DNA from: Pseudomonas pseudonitroreducens
GTDB lineage: Bacteria > Pseudomonadota > Gammaproteobacteria > Pseudomonadales > Pseudomonadaceae
Direction: 5' to 3'
Assembly (NCBI RefSeq): GCF_021603645.1
Contig: NZ_BQHJ01000016.1
Span: forward strand, 111,650-175,649
DNA length: 64,000 bases
Of the stretch, positions 35,363 to 44,280 are shown one piece after another. How positions within the stretch are numbered: the first letter of the stretch is position 1; the number at the start of each line of letters is the position of its first letter. The translations under genes and the position numbers were made by a program. The notes under the pieces were generated by a model that was given only the letters and a program-made list of their open reading frames with translations, did no database searches and had not been told where the DNA came from.

Positions 35363-36523
35363 TCAGCGCAACAACGGACGCAGCAGTTCGCGGGAAATGA
35401 TGTGGCGCTGGATTTCCGAAGTGCCTTCCCAGATGCGCTCGATGCGCGCGTTGCGCCAGATGCGCTCCACCGGACCTTCGTCCATCAGGCCCATGCCGCC
35501 GAAAATCTGCACGGTCTCGTCGGCGACCTTGCCCAGCACTTCGCTGGCGAACAGCTTGGCCATGCCGGCTTCGCCGTCGGTCATGCTGCCGCGATCCATC
35601 TTCCAGGCGGTGTGCAGGGTCATCAGCTCGGCGGCGCGGATCTGCGTGGCCATGTCGGCGAGCTTGAAGGAGATGCCCTGGTAGCTGCCGATGGCCTGAC
35701 CGAACTGCTTGCGGTCGGCCGACCATTGCAGCGCCAGGTCCAGCGCGCGCTGGGCCTGGCCGACGCAGTTGGCGGCGACCATCACGCGGCCGGCGGTGAG
35801 CCAGGCGTTGGCCACTTCCCAGCCCTTGTCGACTTCGCCCAGCACCTGGGAGGCCGGCACGCGGCAGTCATCAAAGAAGATCTCGTAGGTGTGGTAGCCC
35901 TTGTTGCTGACGCATTTCGGGCCACGGCGCACGGTCATGCCGGCGGTGCCCTTGTCCACCAGGAAGGCGGTCACCGCGTTGCGCTTCTTGCCGTTGCGCT
36001 CGAAGGTGTCGGTCACGGCGAAGACGATGGCGAAGTCGGCATGCCCGGCGTGGCTGATGAAATGCTTGGAGCCGTTGATCACGAAGTCCTCGCCATCACG
36101 CACGGCGCGGGTCTTGATCGAGTTGGCGTCGGAGCCGGCGCCCGGTTCGGTGAGGGCGAAGCAGTCGATCTTCTCGCCCTGCACCACTGGCAGCAGGTAG
36201 TTCTGGATCTGCTCGCCCTTGCACGCCATGAGGATCTTCGACGGGCGCGCGACGAACACATGCAGGGCCCAGGAGACCTTGGACAGCTCGCGCTCGACCA
36301 GCGCCTGGGACAGGTAGTCGAGGCCGCCGCCGCCCACTTCCTCAGGCATGTTGAAGGCGTAGAAGCCAGCCGCCAGGGCCTTGCCACGAATCTTCGCGGC
36401 CAGCTCCGGGGACACCGCGTCGGCGCGGTCTACTTCCTCTTCGTAGGGCAGCAGCTCTTTCTCGACGAAAGCCTTGACCGCCTCGACGAGCATTTCCTGT
36501 TCTTGGGTCAGTTGGAAATCCAT
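35363..36523 (-). CDS. Acyl-CoA dehydrogenase
   Basis: A 386-residue flavoenzyme. ALTEPGAGSDANSIKTRAV and INGSKHFISHAGHADF form the FAD-binding middle domain, and the catalytic Glu lies in RIWEGTSEIQRHIISREL near the C-terminus, at the position used by medium/short-chain acyl-CoA dehydrogenases. It would put an alpha,beta double bond into an acyl-CoA. ATG 36523 is preferred (a GTG precedes it by one codon). It is 17 bp after the enoyl-CoA hydratase gene. Confidence 0.87.
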   Translation of the reverse strand: MDFQLTQEQEMLVEAVKAFVEKELLPYEEEVDRADAVSPELAAKIRGKALAAGFYAFNMPEEVGGGGLDYLSQALVERELSKVSWALHVFVARPSKILMACKGEQIQNYLLPVVQGEKIDCFALTEPGAGSDANSIKTRAVRDGEDFVINGSKHFISHAGHADFAIVFAVTDTFERNGKKRNAVTAFLVDKGTAGMTVRRGPKCVSNKGYHTYEIFFDDCRVPASQVLGEVDKGWEVANAWLTAGRVMVAANCVGQAQRALDLALQWSADRKQFGQAIGSYQGISFKLADMATQIRAAELMTLHTAWKMDRGSMTDGEAGMAKLFASEVLGKVADETVQIFGGMGLMDEGPVERIWRNARIERIWEGTSEIQRHIISRELLRPLLR

Positions 36524-36540
36524 CACATCACCTGCAGCCG

Positions 36541-37329
36541 TCAGCGGCCTTTGAATTGGGGGGAGCGTTTCTCGGCCACGGCGCGCAGCGCCTCGGCGGC
36601 ATCTTCACTGCGGCCGCAGAGCAGACCGGCGGCCTGTTCGGCTTCCAGCTGCTGGGCCAGGGTGCGGCTGGCGCCTTCGCGGATCAGGCGCTTGGTGTGG
36701 CCGAAGGCGTAGGTCGGGCCGGCCGCCAGACGCGCGGCGAATTCGCCGACCTGAGCCTGCAATTGATCGTCAGCGACCACTTCGCCGACCAGGCCGGCGC
36801 TCAGCCCGCGCTCGGCGTTCCAAAGCTCGTCGAGGAACAGCAGGCGCTTGGCCGCTTCGCTGCCGATCAGACGCGGCAGGTGCCAGCTGGCGCCAGCGTC
36901 CGGGCAGTAGGCCATGCCGGTGTAGCCGGCCTTGAAGCGCGCAGAGGCGCCGGCGATGCGGAAGTCGCAGCACAGGGTCAGGTCCATCCCGGCGCCGACG
37001 GCAGTGCCGTTGACGGCGGCGATGGTCGGCTTGTCCAGGCTGTGCAGGCGGCGCATCAGGGCGTGGGCGGTTTCGGTCCAGCCGTAGGTTTCCAGTTCGC
37101 CACGGGCTTCGGCCTCGGCCCATTCGGCGAGGTCGGCGCCGGCGCAGAAGCTGCGGCCTTCGCCGGTCAGCACGATGACGCGCACGGCCGCATCGGCCTC
37201 ATAGGCGTCGAGCAGGGCCAGCAGGTTCTTGAGCGTGGGGACGTCGAGCGCGTTGCGCTGCTCGGGGCGGTTCAGGGTGATCCAGGCGATACCGTCCTGG
37301 ACCCGGCTGAGTGGGGATGGCTGAGTCAT
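36541..37329 (-). CDS. Enoyl-CoA hydratase/isomerase family protein
   Basis: A 262-residue crotonase-fold protein. The oxyanion-hole segments are GRSFCAGADLAEW and AAVNGTAVGAGMDLTLCCDFRIA, and the active-site loop is GMAYCPDAGASWHLPRLIG (an Asp where many hydratases have Gly, as in isomerase-like members). It would hydrate or isomerise the acyl-CoA made by the neighbouring dehydrogenase. It is the first gene of the minus-strand catabolic series; AACGAGG lies before ATG 37329. Confidence 0.85.
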   Translation of the reverse strand: MTQPSPLSRVQDGIAWITLNRPEQRNALDVPTLKNLLALLDAYEADAAVRVIVLTGEGRSFCAGADLAEWAEAEARGELETYGWTETAHALMRRLHSLDKPTIAAVNGTAVGAGMDLTLCCDFRIAGASARFKAGYTGMAYCPDAGASWHLPRLIGSEAAKRLLFLDELWNAERGLSAGLVGEVVADDQLQAQVGEFAARLAAGPTYAFGHTKRLIREGASRTLAQQLEAEQAAGLLCGRSEDAAEALRAVAEKRSPQFKGR

Positions 37330-37384
37330 GCTGCCCTCGTTCTTGTAGTCGTTTGCTGAGGCGGATGAAGCGTTGGAGCCAATA

Positions 37385-37400
37385 CTAAACACTTGTTCAG
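37385..37400. promoter_or_regulatory. Dyad CTAAACACTTGTTCAG upstream of the catabolic operon
   Basis: CTAAACA and TGTTCAG around CT, one mismatch in the arms, 56 bp upstream of the enoyl-CoA hydratase start. It resembles the dyad at 44111-44126 beside the TetR gene (shared CTxAACxxTTGTTC), so the same regulator may bind both (inference). Confidence 0.5.
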
Positions 37401-37578
37401 CAAGCCGGCAATCCACCCGAATGGGTGGCTTGTAACGCCCCGCCGAACGGCGGGAAGGCCGCGCGACGCGGGGGCTGAGGGGTTTCCCCAGGGTTTGCCC
37501 CGAGGCTTTGTTACAACTTCGAACAAACGGCCCTGCGGGCCTTCGCGGACAGAGTCCGTTTCTACCTGACCGGCGAGC

Positions 37579-37671
37579 GTAGGAGCGGTCTCCGTCCGCG
37601 ATTGGCCTCCGGCAGCTCCGGCCTTGGGCGGGTTCGCGAGCAAGAACTAGGCGTCCCCCTCGGTCCTACAA
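37579..37671. repeat. Chimeric REP element
   Basis: The left arm GTAGGAGCGGTCTCCGTCCG belongs to the GGAGCGGACTTCGTCCGCGA subtype (compare 49163), but the right arm TTCGCGAGCAAGAACTAGGC belongs to the GCTTGCTCGC subtype. The two halves do not pair fully. The remainder of the 393-bp gap 37330-37722 holds no gene, only the operator-like dyad and the permease terminator. Confidence 0.75.
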
Positions 37672-37682
37672 AGAGCCAAAGA

Positions 37683-37707
37683 AAAAGCCCCGCGAGGCGG
37701 GGCTTTT
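37683..37707 (-). terminator. Intrinsic terminator after the permease gene
   Basis: AAAAGCCCCGC and GCGGGGCTTTT around GAG, with T-runs readable on both strands. It lies 16 bp past the stop codon of the permease gene. Confidence 0.88.
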
Positions 37708-37722
37708 CCAATGCCGGAAGAC

Positions 37723-39150
37723 TCAACCGATACTCGGCAGCGCTTCCTCGCTCAGCACCTGGCCGCGCTTGCGCTTGAGTAGGTAGTAGGCCAGGTAGCA
37801 CGCGCCCATGAAGCCGAAACCCCAGTACAGCGACGGGCGCTGGGTCGGGTCCATGGCGAGGAACACGAACAGCGAGCAGCAGATCGCGATGCACGCCAGC
37901 GGGATCAGCGGGAACAGCGGCGCGGCGTACTTCAGGTCGGCCACGGTGCCGCCCTTGGCCATGTGCTCGCGGCGGAAGCGGTACTGGGCGTAGGCGATGA
38001 CGATCCAGGTGACGGTGCCGGCCATTCCGCTCACCGCCATCAGCACCATGAACAGGGTGTCGGCGGCGACCACGCTGGTGAGCAGCGACAGCAGGGCGAA
38101 GCCCAGGCTGATCAGCAGCGCGTAGAGCGGCACGCCGCGGGCGCTGAGCTTGGACAGCTTGCGTGGCGCCATGCCGGTCTTGGACATGGCCCAGAGGATG
38201 CGCGTGGAGGCGTAGAGGCCGGAGTTACCCACCGAGAGGATCGCGGTGAGAATCACGAAGTTCATCAGGTCGGCGGCGTAGGGAATGCCGACCATGTCGA
38301 ACACCTGCACGAAGGGGCTTTCCATCAGCCCGGCCTGCTTCCACGGCACGATGCAGGACAGCACGGCAATCGCCAGCACGTAGAAGATCAGCACGCGGAA
38401 CACCACGTTGCGCACGGCGCGCGGGATGCTCTTTTCCGGCTGGTCGGTCTCGCCGGCGGCGACGCCCATGATCTCGCAGCCCTGGAAGGCGTAGACCACC
38501 GTCATCATCACCGCGAACACGGCGGACAGGCCGTTGGGGAACAGGCCGTCGCCGACCAGGTTGGACAGCCCCGGCGCGGCCTCGCCGCTGTTCAACGGGA
38601 TGGCGCCGAAGATCACCAGCAGGCCGACCACGATGAAGCCGAGGATGGCCGCGACCTTGATTCCGGAGAACCAGTATTCCGCCTCGCCGAAGGCACGGGT
38701 GGCCAGGGCGTTGAGGGAGAACAGCACGACCACGAAGAAGCCCGACCACAGCCAGATCGGCACTTCGGGGAACCAGCGGGTCATCAGCATGCCGGCGGCG
38801 GTGAATTCCAGGCCAACGGTGGAGGCCCAGCTCATCCAGTACACCCAGCCGATCATGAACCCGGTGGCCGGGCCGATGAAGCGTGTGGCGTGGGCCTGGA
38901 AGGAGCCGGAGACGGGCATCTGCACCGACAGCTCGCCCAGGCAGACCATCACCAGGTACATCAGCAGGCCGGCGACCAGGTAGGCGAGGATGGCGCCCAT
39001 CGGGCCGCCGGAACTGATGGTGACCCCTGAGCCCATGAACAGGCCGGTGCCGATCACGCCGCCGAGGGACAGCATGAAGATATGGCGGCTCTTGAGCGCG
39101 CGGGTGAGCTGGATCTTCTCGCCGCTCGTGGCGTGATGGGACTCAGACAT
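37723..39150 (-). CDS. APC family amino acid permease
   Basis: A 475-residue transporter with 12 expected membrane segments. The opening SRHIFMLSLGGVIGTGLFMGSG and the later GFMIGWVYWMSWAS and LATRAFGEAEYWFSGIKV are hallmarks of the amino acid transporter (AAT) group that includes GABA, Lys and Arg permeases. By position beside the aru genes it may import arginine or a breakdown product such as GABA (inference). It has its own terminator and a REP-containing promoter gap of 327 bp. Confidence 0.87.
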   Translation of the reverse strand: MSESHHATSGEKIQLTRALKSRHIFMLSLGGVIGTGLFMGSGVTISSGGPMGAILAYLVAGLLMYLVMVCLGELSVQMPVSGSFQAHATRFIGPATGFMIGWVYWMSWASTVGLEFTAAGMLMTRWFPEVPIWLWSGFFVVVLFSLNALATRAFGEAEYWFSGIKVAAILGFIVVGLLVIFGAIPLNSGEAAPGLSNLVGDGLFPNGLSAVFAVMMTVVYAFQGCEIMGVAAGETDQPEKSIPRAVRNVVFRVLIFYVLAIAVLSCIVPWKQAGLMESPFVQVFDMVGIPYAADLMNFVILTAILSVGNSGLYASTRILWAMSKTGMAPRKLSKLSARGVPLYALLISLGFALLSLLTSVVAADTLFMVLMAVSGMAGTVTWIVIAYAQYRFRREHMAKGGTVADLKYAAPLFPLIPLACIAICCSLFVFLAMDPTQRPSLYWGFGFMGACYLAYYLLKRKRGQVLSEEALPSIG

Positions 39151-39368
39151 GGCGCACCTCCGGGAAACGGCGGGCGCGACGGAGCAGAACTCTACGTTGG
39201 ATCATTATTGTTATCTCCAATCAATCAGAGGCCGTGGCTCGGGCACGGATGCCAGCGGATTATTGGAAGGCGATGTAAGACCCCGTTGTTTCCTCGGATC
39301 GAAGTTGTAGAAAGATGTAAGGATTTTGTGCAGGCCTTGTGGGACGAGGCTTTCAGCGCATTGGCACT

Positions 39369-39450
39369 TGTAGGAGCGAGCTTGCTCGCGAACGGATTTC
39401 CCCGATGAATCCAGAGCTGGGCGGATTCGCGAGCAAGCTCGCTCCTACAA
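39369..39450. repeat. REP/BIME palindromic repeat, full symmetric form
   Basis: GTAGGAGCGAGCTTGCTCGC and its mirror. It lies in the 39151-39477 gap downstream of aruS. The rest of that gap holds the permease promoter region, with no ORF. Confidence 0.9.
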
Positions 39451-39477
39451 AGTGAGGATCGGCCTGCTATGCCAGAG

Positions 39478-41721
39478 CTACACCTGAACGCTCTTCAGGA
39501 GTTCAGCGGCAACCGTCCTCTCTCGCTCCAGTCGTGCCACCCAATCGTCGGATAACGAACCCGCCAACGCCGCCTCCTCCAGCTCACCCAGGCAATCCCC
39601 CAACCCGCGCAAGCCCATGGACCGGCAACTCCCCGCCAGCCGATGCGCTATGCTCGCGGCCTCGATGGCATCATCCTGACGCAACGCCTCCAGCAGCAGC
39701 GGCCACTGCTCGTCCAGCAGCTTCCACAGGCTGGCGAGCAGTTCGTCCAGCTTGTGCTCACCCAGCAGGCGGCGATGGGTATCCAGAACCTGGCGATCCA
39801 GCGGGCCGTTATCCACAGCCTCCGGTAGCAGTTCCCAGGCCACGCCGGACAGCGCACGGCGCAGGTCATCCAGGCGCAGCGGCTTGCCCAGCACGCCCTG
39901 CATGCCGGCCTCGAAATAGCGCCGGACCATCCCCGGCTGCACACTGGCGGTGAAGGCATGGATCGGCGTGGTCGCATTGAGCCCGCCGGCCTGCGCGCGG
40001 ATCGCCCGGCATAGGTCGAGGCCGTTCATGCCCGGCAGGTGCATATCCAGCAGGATCAGATCGAAGCGCCGCGCGGCGGTCAGCGCCAACGCCGGCGCCG
40101 CGTCCTCGGCGAGTTGCACGCGGTGGCCGTCACGCTCGATCAGCGCCTGGGCAACCTCGCGGTTGAGGGCGACGTCTTCCACCACCAGCACGTCCAGTGC
40201 TGGTGCCTGTTCGACGGCCAGGGTGGAGCGCGGCACCACGCCCGGCGCCAGCACCATCTCGAACCAGAAGGTGCTGCCCTCGCCTTCCAGGCTTTCCACG
40301 CCGATCTCGCCGCCCATGGCCTGCACCAGCCGCTTGCTGATCGCCAGCCCCAGCCCGGTGCCGCCGTAGCGCCGCGCCACCTCGTCGCTGGCCTGGGTGA
40401 AGCGCTGGAAGATCTTTTCCTGCTGCTCGGCGGAGATGCCGATGCCATCGTCGGTCACGCTGAAGCGCAGGCGCTGTCCCGCATCGCTGCTTTCAAGCAC
40501 AACGACTTCCAGCAACACCTCACCCTCTTCGGTGAACTTCACGGCATTCGCCAGCAGGTTGCTCAGCACCTGGCGCAGGAACTGCTCGGCGCCCCGGCAA
40601 CCGTCCTGCACCTGGGGTTCGATACGCAAACGCAGACAGGTGCCGTTGTCCTCGGCGCGCGGCTCCAGCAGGGTCACCACGTCGTCGAGCAGGCGGCGCA
40701 GGGAGAAGTCCACCGGCTCCGGCTGGCTGGCGCCGTCCTCCAGCTTGGCGAAGTGCAGCACCTCGTTGAGGATTGCCAGCAGGCCTTCACCGGCTGTGGA
40801 TAACGCTTCAAGCCGGCGCCGGTCCTGCTCGCCCAGGGGCGCGGCGCGCAGCAGTTCGGCCATGCCGAGAATGCCGTTGAGCGGTGTGCGAATCTCGTGG
40901 CTCATGGTGGCGAGGAAGCGGCTCTTGGCACGGTTGGCGGCCTCGGCCTCTTCCTTGGCACGGCGCAGGCTGGCCGTGCGCCGCTCGACCCGCCGCTGCA
41001 ACTCGTCGCGCTTGCTCTGCAAGGCTTCGCGGTCAGCCTCGCGGCGGCGCAGTTCGGCACGCAGCGCGCGGCGCAAACCATCGAGGGCATCGGCCACGGT
41101 GTCGATTTCGTCTTCTTCTCCCGAGCGCTTCTTGTCCAGCGCCAGCTCGGTGCCGAGGTCGCCGCCGGTGAGCCCGCGCACGAAGTCGGCCATGGCGCGC
41201 AGATGGCGTGTGACCAGGCTGTGGAACAGCCAGCTCAGCGCCACCGCCAGGCCACAGAGGAACACGCCCATCCACAACAGGCTGGCGAGACCGCCATGGA
41301 GCAGGCGCAGGTAGACGGCGCCCAGGTCGACGCTGACTTCCAGCTCGCCGAGGTCGCGGCGCTCGCCGTCCGGCGGCTGGAAGGCCAGGGCGTAGCGCTC
41401 GGTACGGAACGGCCCGCGCGTGTCGTCGGCGTCCTGCACCAGGTTGAAGTCGGCACTGCGCAGGCGCACCTGGGCGATGTCGGGGAAGTCGGCGAGGCCG
41501 TGCAACTGCACGTTGAGCTGTTCCTGGTTGAGATCCCACAGGCTGCGCTCGAAGCTGGCGAGGTAGCCGATGCGGATCAGCTCCAGGCGCGTATCGATGT
41601 CGCGCATCTCGCGGCGGTACTCGAAGTACAGCTGCACCGCGCTGGCCAGCACGGTGAAACACAGGCTGAACAGCAGCACCCGCAGCAGCAGGCGACGGGC
41701 CAAGCCGCCGGGCAGCCTCAT
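39478..41721 (-). CDS. aruS: Hybrid sensor histidine kinase AruS-like
   Basis: A 747-residue sensor. Two membrane helices (about 11-30 and 145-170) flank a periplasmic domain; then come HAMP and a coiled coil (180-265), HisKA with His275 ([13 protein letters not shown]), the ATPase domain ([26 protein letters not shown]), a receiver with Asp559 ([10 protein letters not shown]) and an Hpt with His693 ([10 protein letters not shown]). The four phospho-sites imply a phosphorelay ending on the response regulator encoded two genes upstream. It overlaps the binding-protein gene by 4 bp. The aruS symbol rests on linkage to aruHI. Confidence 0.8.
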   Translation of the reverse strand: MRLPGGLARRLLLRVLLFSLCFTVLASAVQLYFEYRREMRDIDTRLELIRIGYLASFERSLWDLNQEQLNVQLHGLADFPDIAQVRLRSADFNLVQDADDTRGPFRTERYALAFQPPDGERRDLGELEVSVDLGAVYLRLLHGGLASLLWMGVFLCGLAVALSWLFHSLVTRHLRAMADFVRGLTGGDLGTELALDKKRSGEEDEIDTVADALDGLRRALRAELRRREADREALQSKRDELQRRVERRTASLRRAKEEAEAANRAKSRFLATMSHEIRTPLNGILGMAELLRAAPLGEQDRRRLEALSTAGEGLLAILNEVLHFAKLEDGASQPEPVDFSLRRLLDDVVTLLEPRAEDNGTCLRLRIEPQVQDGCRGAEQFLRQVLSNLLANAVKFTEEGEVLLEVVVLESSDAGQRLRFSVTDDGIGISAEQQEKIFQRFTQASDEVARRYGGTGLGLAISKRLVQAMGGEIGVESLEGEGSTFWFEMVLAPGVVPRSTLAVEQAPALDVLVVEDVALNREVAQALIERDGHRVQLAEDAAPALALTAARRFDLILLDMHLPGMNGLDLCRAIRAQAGGLNATTPIHAFTASVQPGMVRRYFEAGMQGVLGKPLRLDDLRRALSGVAWELLPEAVDNGPLDRQVLDTHRRLLGEHKLDELLASLWKLLDEQWPLLLEALRQDDAIEAASIAHRLAGSCRSMGLRGLGDCLGELEEAALAGSLSDDWVARLERERTVAAELLKSVQV

Positions 41722-42566
41722 CGCGGCACCCCGTCGCCGGCCAGCATGGCGCGGTAGTCGCGCTCGCTCTGCTCCAGCCAGCGGGCGACACTGCCGTCAT
41801 CCACGCGCTTCTTCAGCAGCACATCGATCTCGTCCATCCGTATGGCAAGCGGCGAATGGCGGGAGACGGCGATGCGCAGGTAATCCACGGTCAACGGCCG
41901 AGGCAAAGCAACAATGTCTTCTCCGCCGGCCAACTGCTCGACGAACAGGGTGCCGGTGCGCCGCTCGTGGGCGATGAAGTCGATGCGCTGGCGGATCAGC
42001 TTGCCGAAGTTCTGTCGGCTGTCGGAGACCCATTCGACGTTACCGTGCTCGGCGACGAAGCGGTCGAACTCGGGCCCGTAGCTCTCGCCGAAGAGCAACC
42101 CGCCACGGTAGCTCGCCAGGTCGCCCAGGCGATCGAAACGCACCGGTTTGCGGCGGTTGTAGAAGATCGCCACTTCCTCGCGCAGCACCGGCACGCGGGA
42201 GAACAGCAGGCCGTCGTCACGCTGCGGGGTCTGGTAGGCGAGCACCACGTCGACACGGCCCTCGGCGGCGTCCAGCAGGCAGCGCTTCCAGTTGCCCAGC
42301 ACCACGGTCTTCACCTCGTAGCCCAGTTCGCCGAGGACGCTGCGCACAGTCTGCGGGGCCAGGCCGCGAACTTCGTGGCCGTCGCTCCAGGAGATCGGCG
42401 GGTAGACGGGGTAGTCGCAGTAGCGGATGGACTGGGCGGCGCGGGCGGTGGTGCAGAAGAACAGGACCAACAGGGACAGGAGGAGTCGAAACAGGGGCTT
42501 CCCTCGCCCTGGCTGCGCGCCCCGCTCCGAAGGGAGAGGGGACTGTCCTGCGCCCTCCGCAATCAC
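41718..42566 (-). CDS. Periplasmic solute-binding protein (SBP family 3), likely sensor partner
   Basis: A 282-residue protein as annotated. A hydrophobic signal ([19 protein letters not shown], about 25-43) precedes [24 protein letters not shown] and [19 protein letters not shown], typical of SBP_bac_3. It sits between response regulator and sensor and overlaps aruS by 4 bp, with no ABC transporter nearby, so a ligand-sensing role with AruS is likely (inference). Start GTG 42566 has no clear ribosome site. The first about 24 residues are encoded partly by an intergenic-type repeat (42505-42542), so the true start may lie nearer the signal peptide. Confidence 0.72.
   Translation of the reverse strand: MIAEGAGQSPLPSERGAQPGRGKPLFRLLLSLLVLFFCTTARAAQSIRYCDYPVYPPISWSDGHEVRGLAPQTVRSVLGELGYEVKTVVLGNWKRCLLDAAEGRVDVVLAYQTPQRDDGLLFSRVPVLREEVAIFYNRRKPVRFDRLGDLASYRGGLLFGESYGPEFDRFVAEHGNVEWVSDSRQNFGKLIRQRIDFIAHERRTGTLFVEQLAGGEDIVALPRPLTVDYLRIAVSRHSPLAIRMDEIDVLLKKRVDDGSVARWLEQSERDYRAMLAGDGVPR
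42505..42542. repeat. Repeat of the GGGAGAGGG family inside the start of the binding-protein gene
   Basis: CTGCGCGCCCCGCTCCGAAGGGAGAGGGGA, a degenerate relative of the CCCTCACCC...GGGAGAGGG elements. It overlaps the predicted N-terminal codons of the binding-protein gene, which makes the annotated start doubtful. Confidence 0.5.
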
Positions 42567-42575
42567 CGTGCTGAC

Positions 42576-43316
42576 TCAGGTGTCGGCAGGCGTGGCAGTG
42601 AACAGGTAGCCGGCGCCGTGGATGGTGATGATCAGCTCGGGCTCGGCCGGATCGTCGCGCAGCTTGCGGCGCAGGCGGCCGACCAGCACGTCGATGGAGC
42701 GGTCGTTGGGCAGCCATTCGCGGTTGCGGATCTGGTCCATCAGCTGGTCGCGGCTCAGGGTGTGGCCGGTGTTGCGCAGGAACACACCGAGCAGCTGGAA
42801 TTCGCCGTGGGTCAGCGGGGTTTCGCTGCCATCGCGGTCGATCAGGCGGCGGCGGTCCGGGTCCAGCGTCCACTGGGCGAAGCGCTTGTGCTGCTGGCGC
42901 GCGCCCGCAGCGCAGCTGGTGGCAGGTTGCCGGGCGTGGCGCACGCGGCGGATCAGGTTCTTCGCGCGGGACACCAGCTCACGCGGGTTGAGCGGCTTGA
43001 TCACGTAGTCGTCGGCGCCGCATTCCAGGCCGACGATGCGGTCGATGTCGTCGTTGCGCCCGGTGATCAGGATGATGCCGACCTCCGAGCGCACGCGCAG
43101 CTCGCGGGTCAGGGTCAAGCCATCCTTGCCGGGCAGGCGGATGTCGAGCATCACCAGGTCGATGGGCTGTTCGGCCTGCTCGGCTTCGGCCAGGCTGGCC
43201 TCGGCCTGTTCGGCGGTGCCGGCGCAAAGCACGTCATAGCCTTCCTCGCCGAGGTAGGCCTGGAGCAGCTCGCGAATCACCGGATCGTCGTCGACGATCA
43301 GTACACGGGAAGTCAT
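42576..43316 (-). CDS. aruR: OmpR-family response regulator AruR-like
   Basis: A 246-residue regulator: a receiver with Asp58 (LVMLDIRLPGKDG) and a C-terminal winged helix (GEFQLLGVFLRNTGHTLSRDQLMDQIRNREW...DRSIDVLVGRLRRKL). It should take phosphate from the Hpt of the AruS-like kinase and activate aruHI. It is the first gene of the unit and lies 10 bp before the binding-protein gene. The name rests on the aru setting. Confidence 0.82.
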   Translation of the reverse strand: MTSRVLIVDDDPVIRELLQAYLGEEGYDVLCAGTAEQAEASLAEAEQAEQPIDLVMLDIRLPGKDGLTLTRELRVRSEVGIILITGRNDDIDRIVGLECGADDYVIKPLNPRELVSRAKNLIRRVRHARQPATSCAAGARQQHKRFAQWTLDPDRRRLIDRDGSETPLTHGEFQLLGVFLRNTGHTLSRDQLMDQIRNREWLPNDRSIDVLVGRLRRKLRDDPAEPELIITIHGAGYLFTATPADT

Positions 43317-43432
43317 CGCAATACCCTGCTGAAGCCACCGCTCGTGACGGGGCCATTCTTGTTATGCGTGGAGGTAGAGCTGTAGGAACCGTCCTGCAGA
43401 TGGCGGCAGGTTACCGCCCGCTGAACAATCGA

Positions 43433-44080
43433 TCAACAGGCTCCCGACGCCCGACAGAAGCGCTGCCGGCCACCGTGCTGGAGGCCATCCACCCAGGCTT
43501 CGCAGATCTGCACGCCCTGCTCCGGGGTGAAGGTGTTGGGGTTCAGGCCGGACTCCAGCCACAGGCCGTCGAGCAACGCGCTGAGGGCGATGGCGGCCAG
43601 CTCCGCATCGAAGTCGGACCATTCCTGCTCCCGCGCCAGCTCGCCCAGCGCCTGCGCCAGCAAGGAGCGGTACTCACCGTAGGAATGGTCGTGGGCCTTG
43701 TTGATTTCCTCGGCCGTCTTCACCGCGCCCCAGAACGCCAGCCAGGCATCCAGCAGCTGCGGGTCGAGCAGTTCGGCGCAGAAGGACGCGCGGAAAAACG
43801 CCGACAACCTTGCGCGGGCATCCGGCGCCGCCTCGGCAATGGCCTCGCGCAGCAACTGCATGACCCGCCCGGTGACGGTCAGGTAGGCCTCGGCCACCAG
43901 CTCGTCCTTGCCCGAATAGTGGTGGTTGATCAGCCCCACCGAGACGCCGGCCTCGGCGCAGATCTTGCGTATGGATGCTCCCTGGAAGCCATGGCGCTTC
44001 AGGCACGCGAGGGTGGCCTCGATCAGCAGCGCCTTGCGCTGTTCCGGCTCCAGTCGGGTAAAGCGGACTTCCTCGTTCAT
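43433..44080 (-). CDS. TetR family regulator, BetI-like
   Basis: A 215-residue repressor. The helix-turn-helix is LLIEATLACLKRHGFQGASIRKICAEAGVSVGLINHHYSGKDEL (about 18-61); INHHYSGKDELVAEAY is typical of BetI-group TetR proteins. The C-terminal part would bind a small amine. Choline oxidation genes are absent, so a true BetI role is not supported. It is divergent from the polyamine-type binding protein gene and has the dyad CTGAACGATTGTTCGA 31 bp before its start. Confidence 0.82.
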   Translation of the reverse strand: MNEEVRFTRLEPEQRKALLIEATLACLKRHGFQGASIRKICAEAGVSVGLINHHYSGKDELVAEAYLTVTGRVMQLLREAIAEAAPDARARLSAFFRASFCAELLDPQLLDAWLAFWGAVKTAEEINKAHDHSYGEYRSLLAQALGELAREQEWSDFDAELAAIALSALLDGLWLESGLNPNTFTPEQGVQICEAWVDGLQHGGRQRFCRASGAC

Positions 44081-44110
44081 GCCTGGCTCCTAGGGTTTCA
44101 GATGGTCAAT

Positions 44111-44126
44111 CTGAACGATTGTTCGA
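44111..44126. promoter_or_regulatory. Candidate TetR operator CTGAACGATTGTTCGA
   Basis: GAAC-GATT-GTTC core between the TetR gene and the binding-protein gene. It is related to the dyad at 37385-37400. A TetR protein commonly controls itself and its divergent neighbour from such a site. Confidence 0.55.
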
Positions 44127-44280
44127 CAAGACGCCAGCGTCAGGCTCTGTTGCGACTCGCGTCGAAACGCCAACGCCCCTTACCTACCCGTTCGGGGAAT
44201 GGCCGGGGAACCGGCCCTGGTCGACAGTGGCTGCATCCGCGATATCTCCAATCCATAACAAAATCAAAGGTGGGACTGAC

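Noticed and set aside
33042-35684. 880-codon plus-strand frame opposite the acyl-CoA synthetase gene
   Set aside because: The minus strand encodes clear CoA-binding and ATP-grasp motifs; the plus frame is low-complexity Gln/Gly/Ala/Val.
43433-44080. True BetI repressor of choline oxidation
   Set aside because: BetI-like in the DNA-binding part, but betA, betB and betT are absent and the neighbour is a polyamine-type binding protein.
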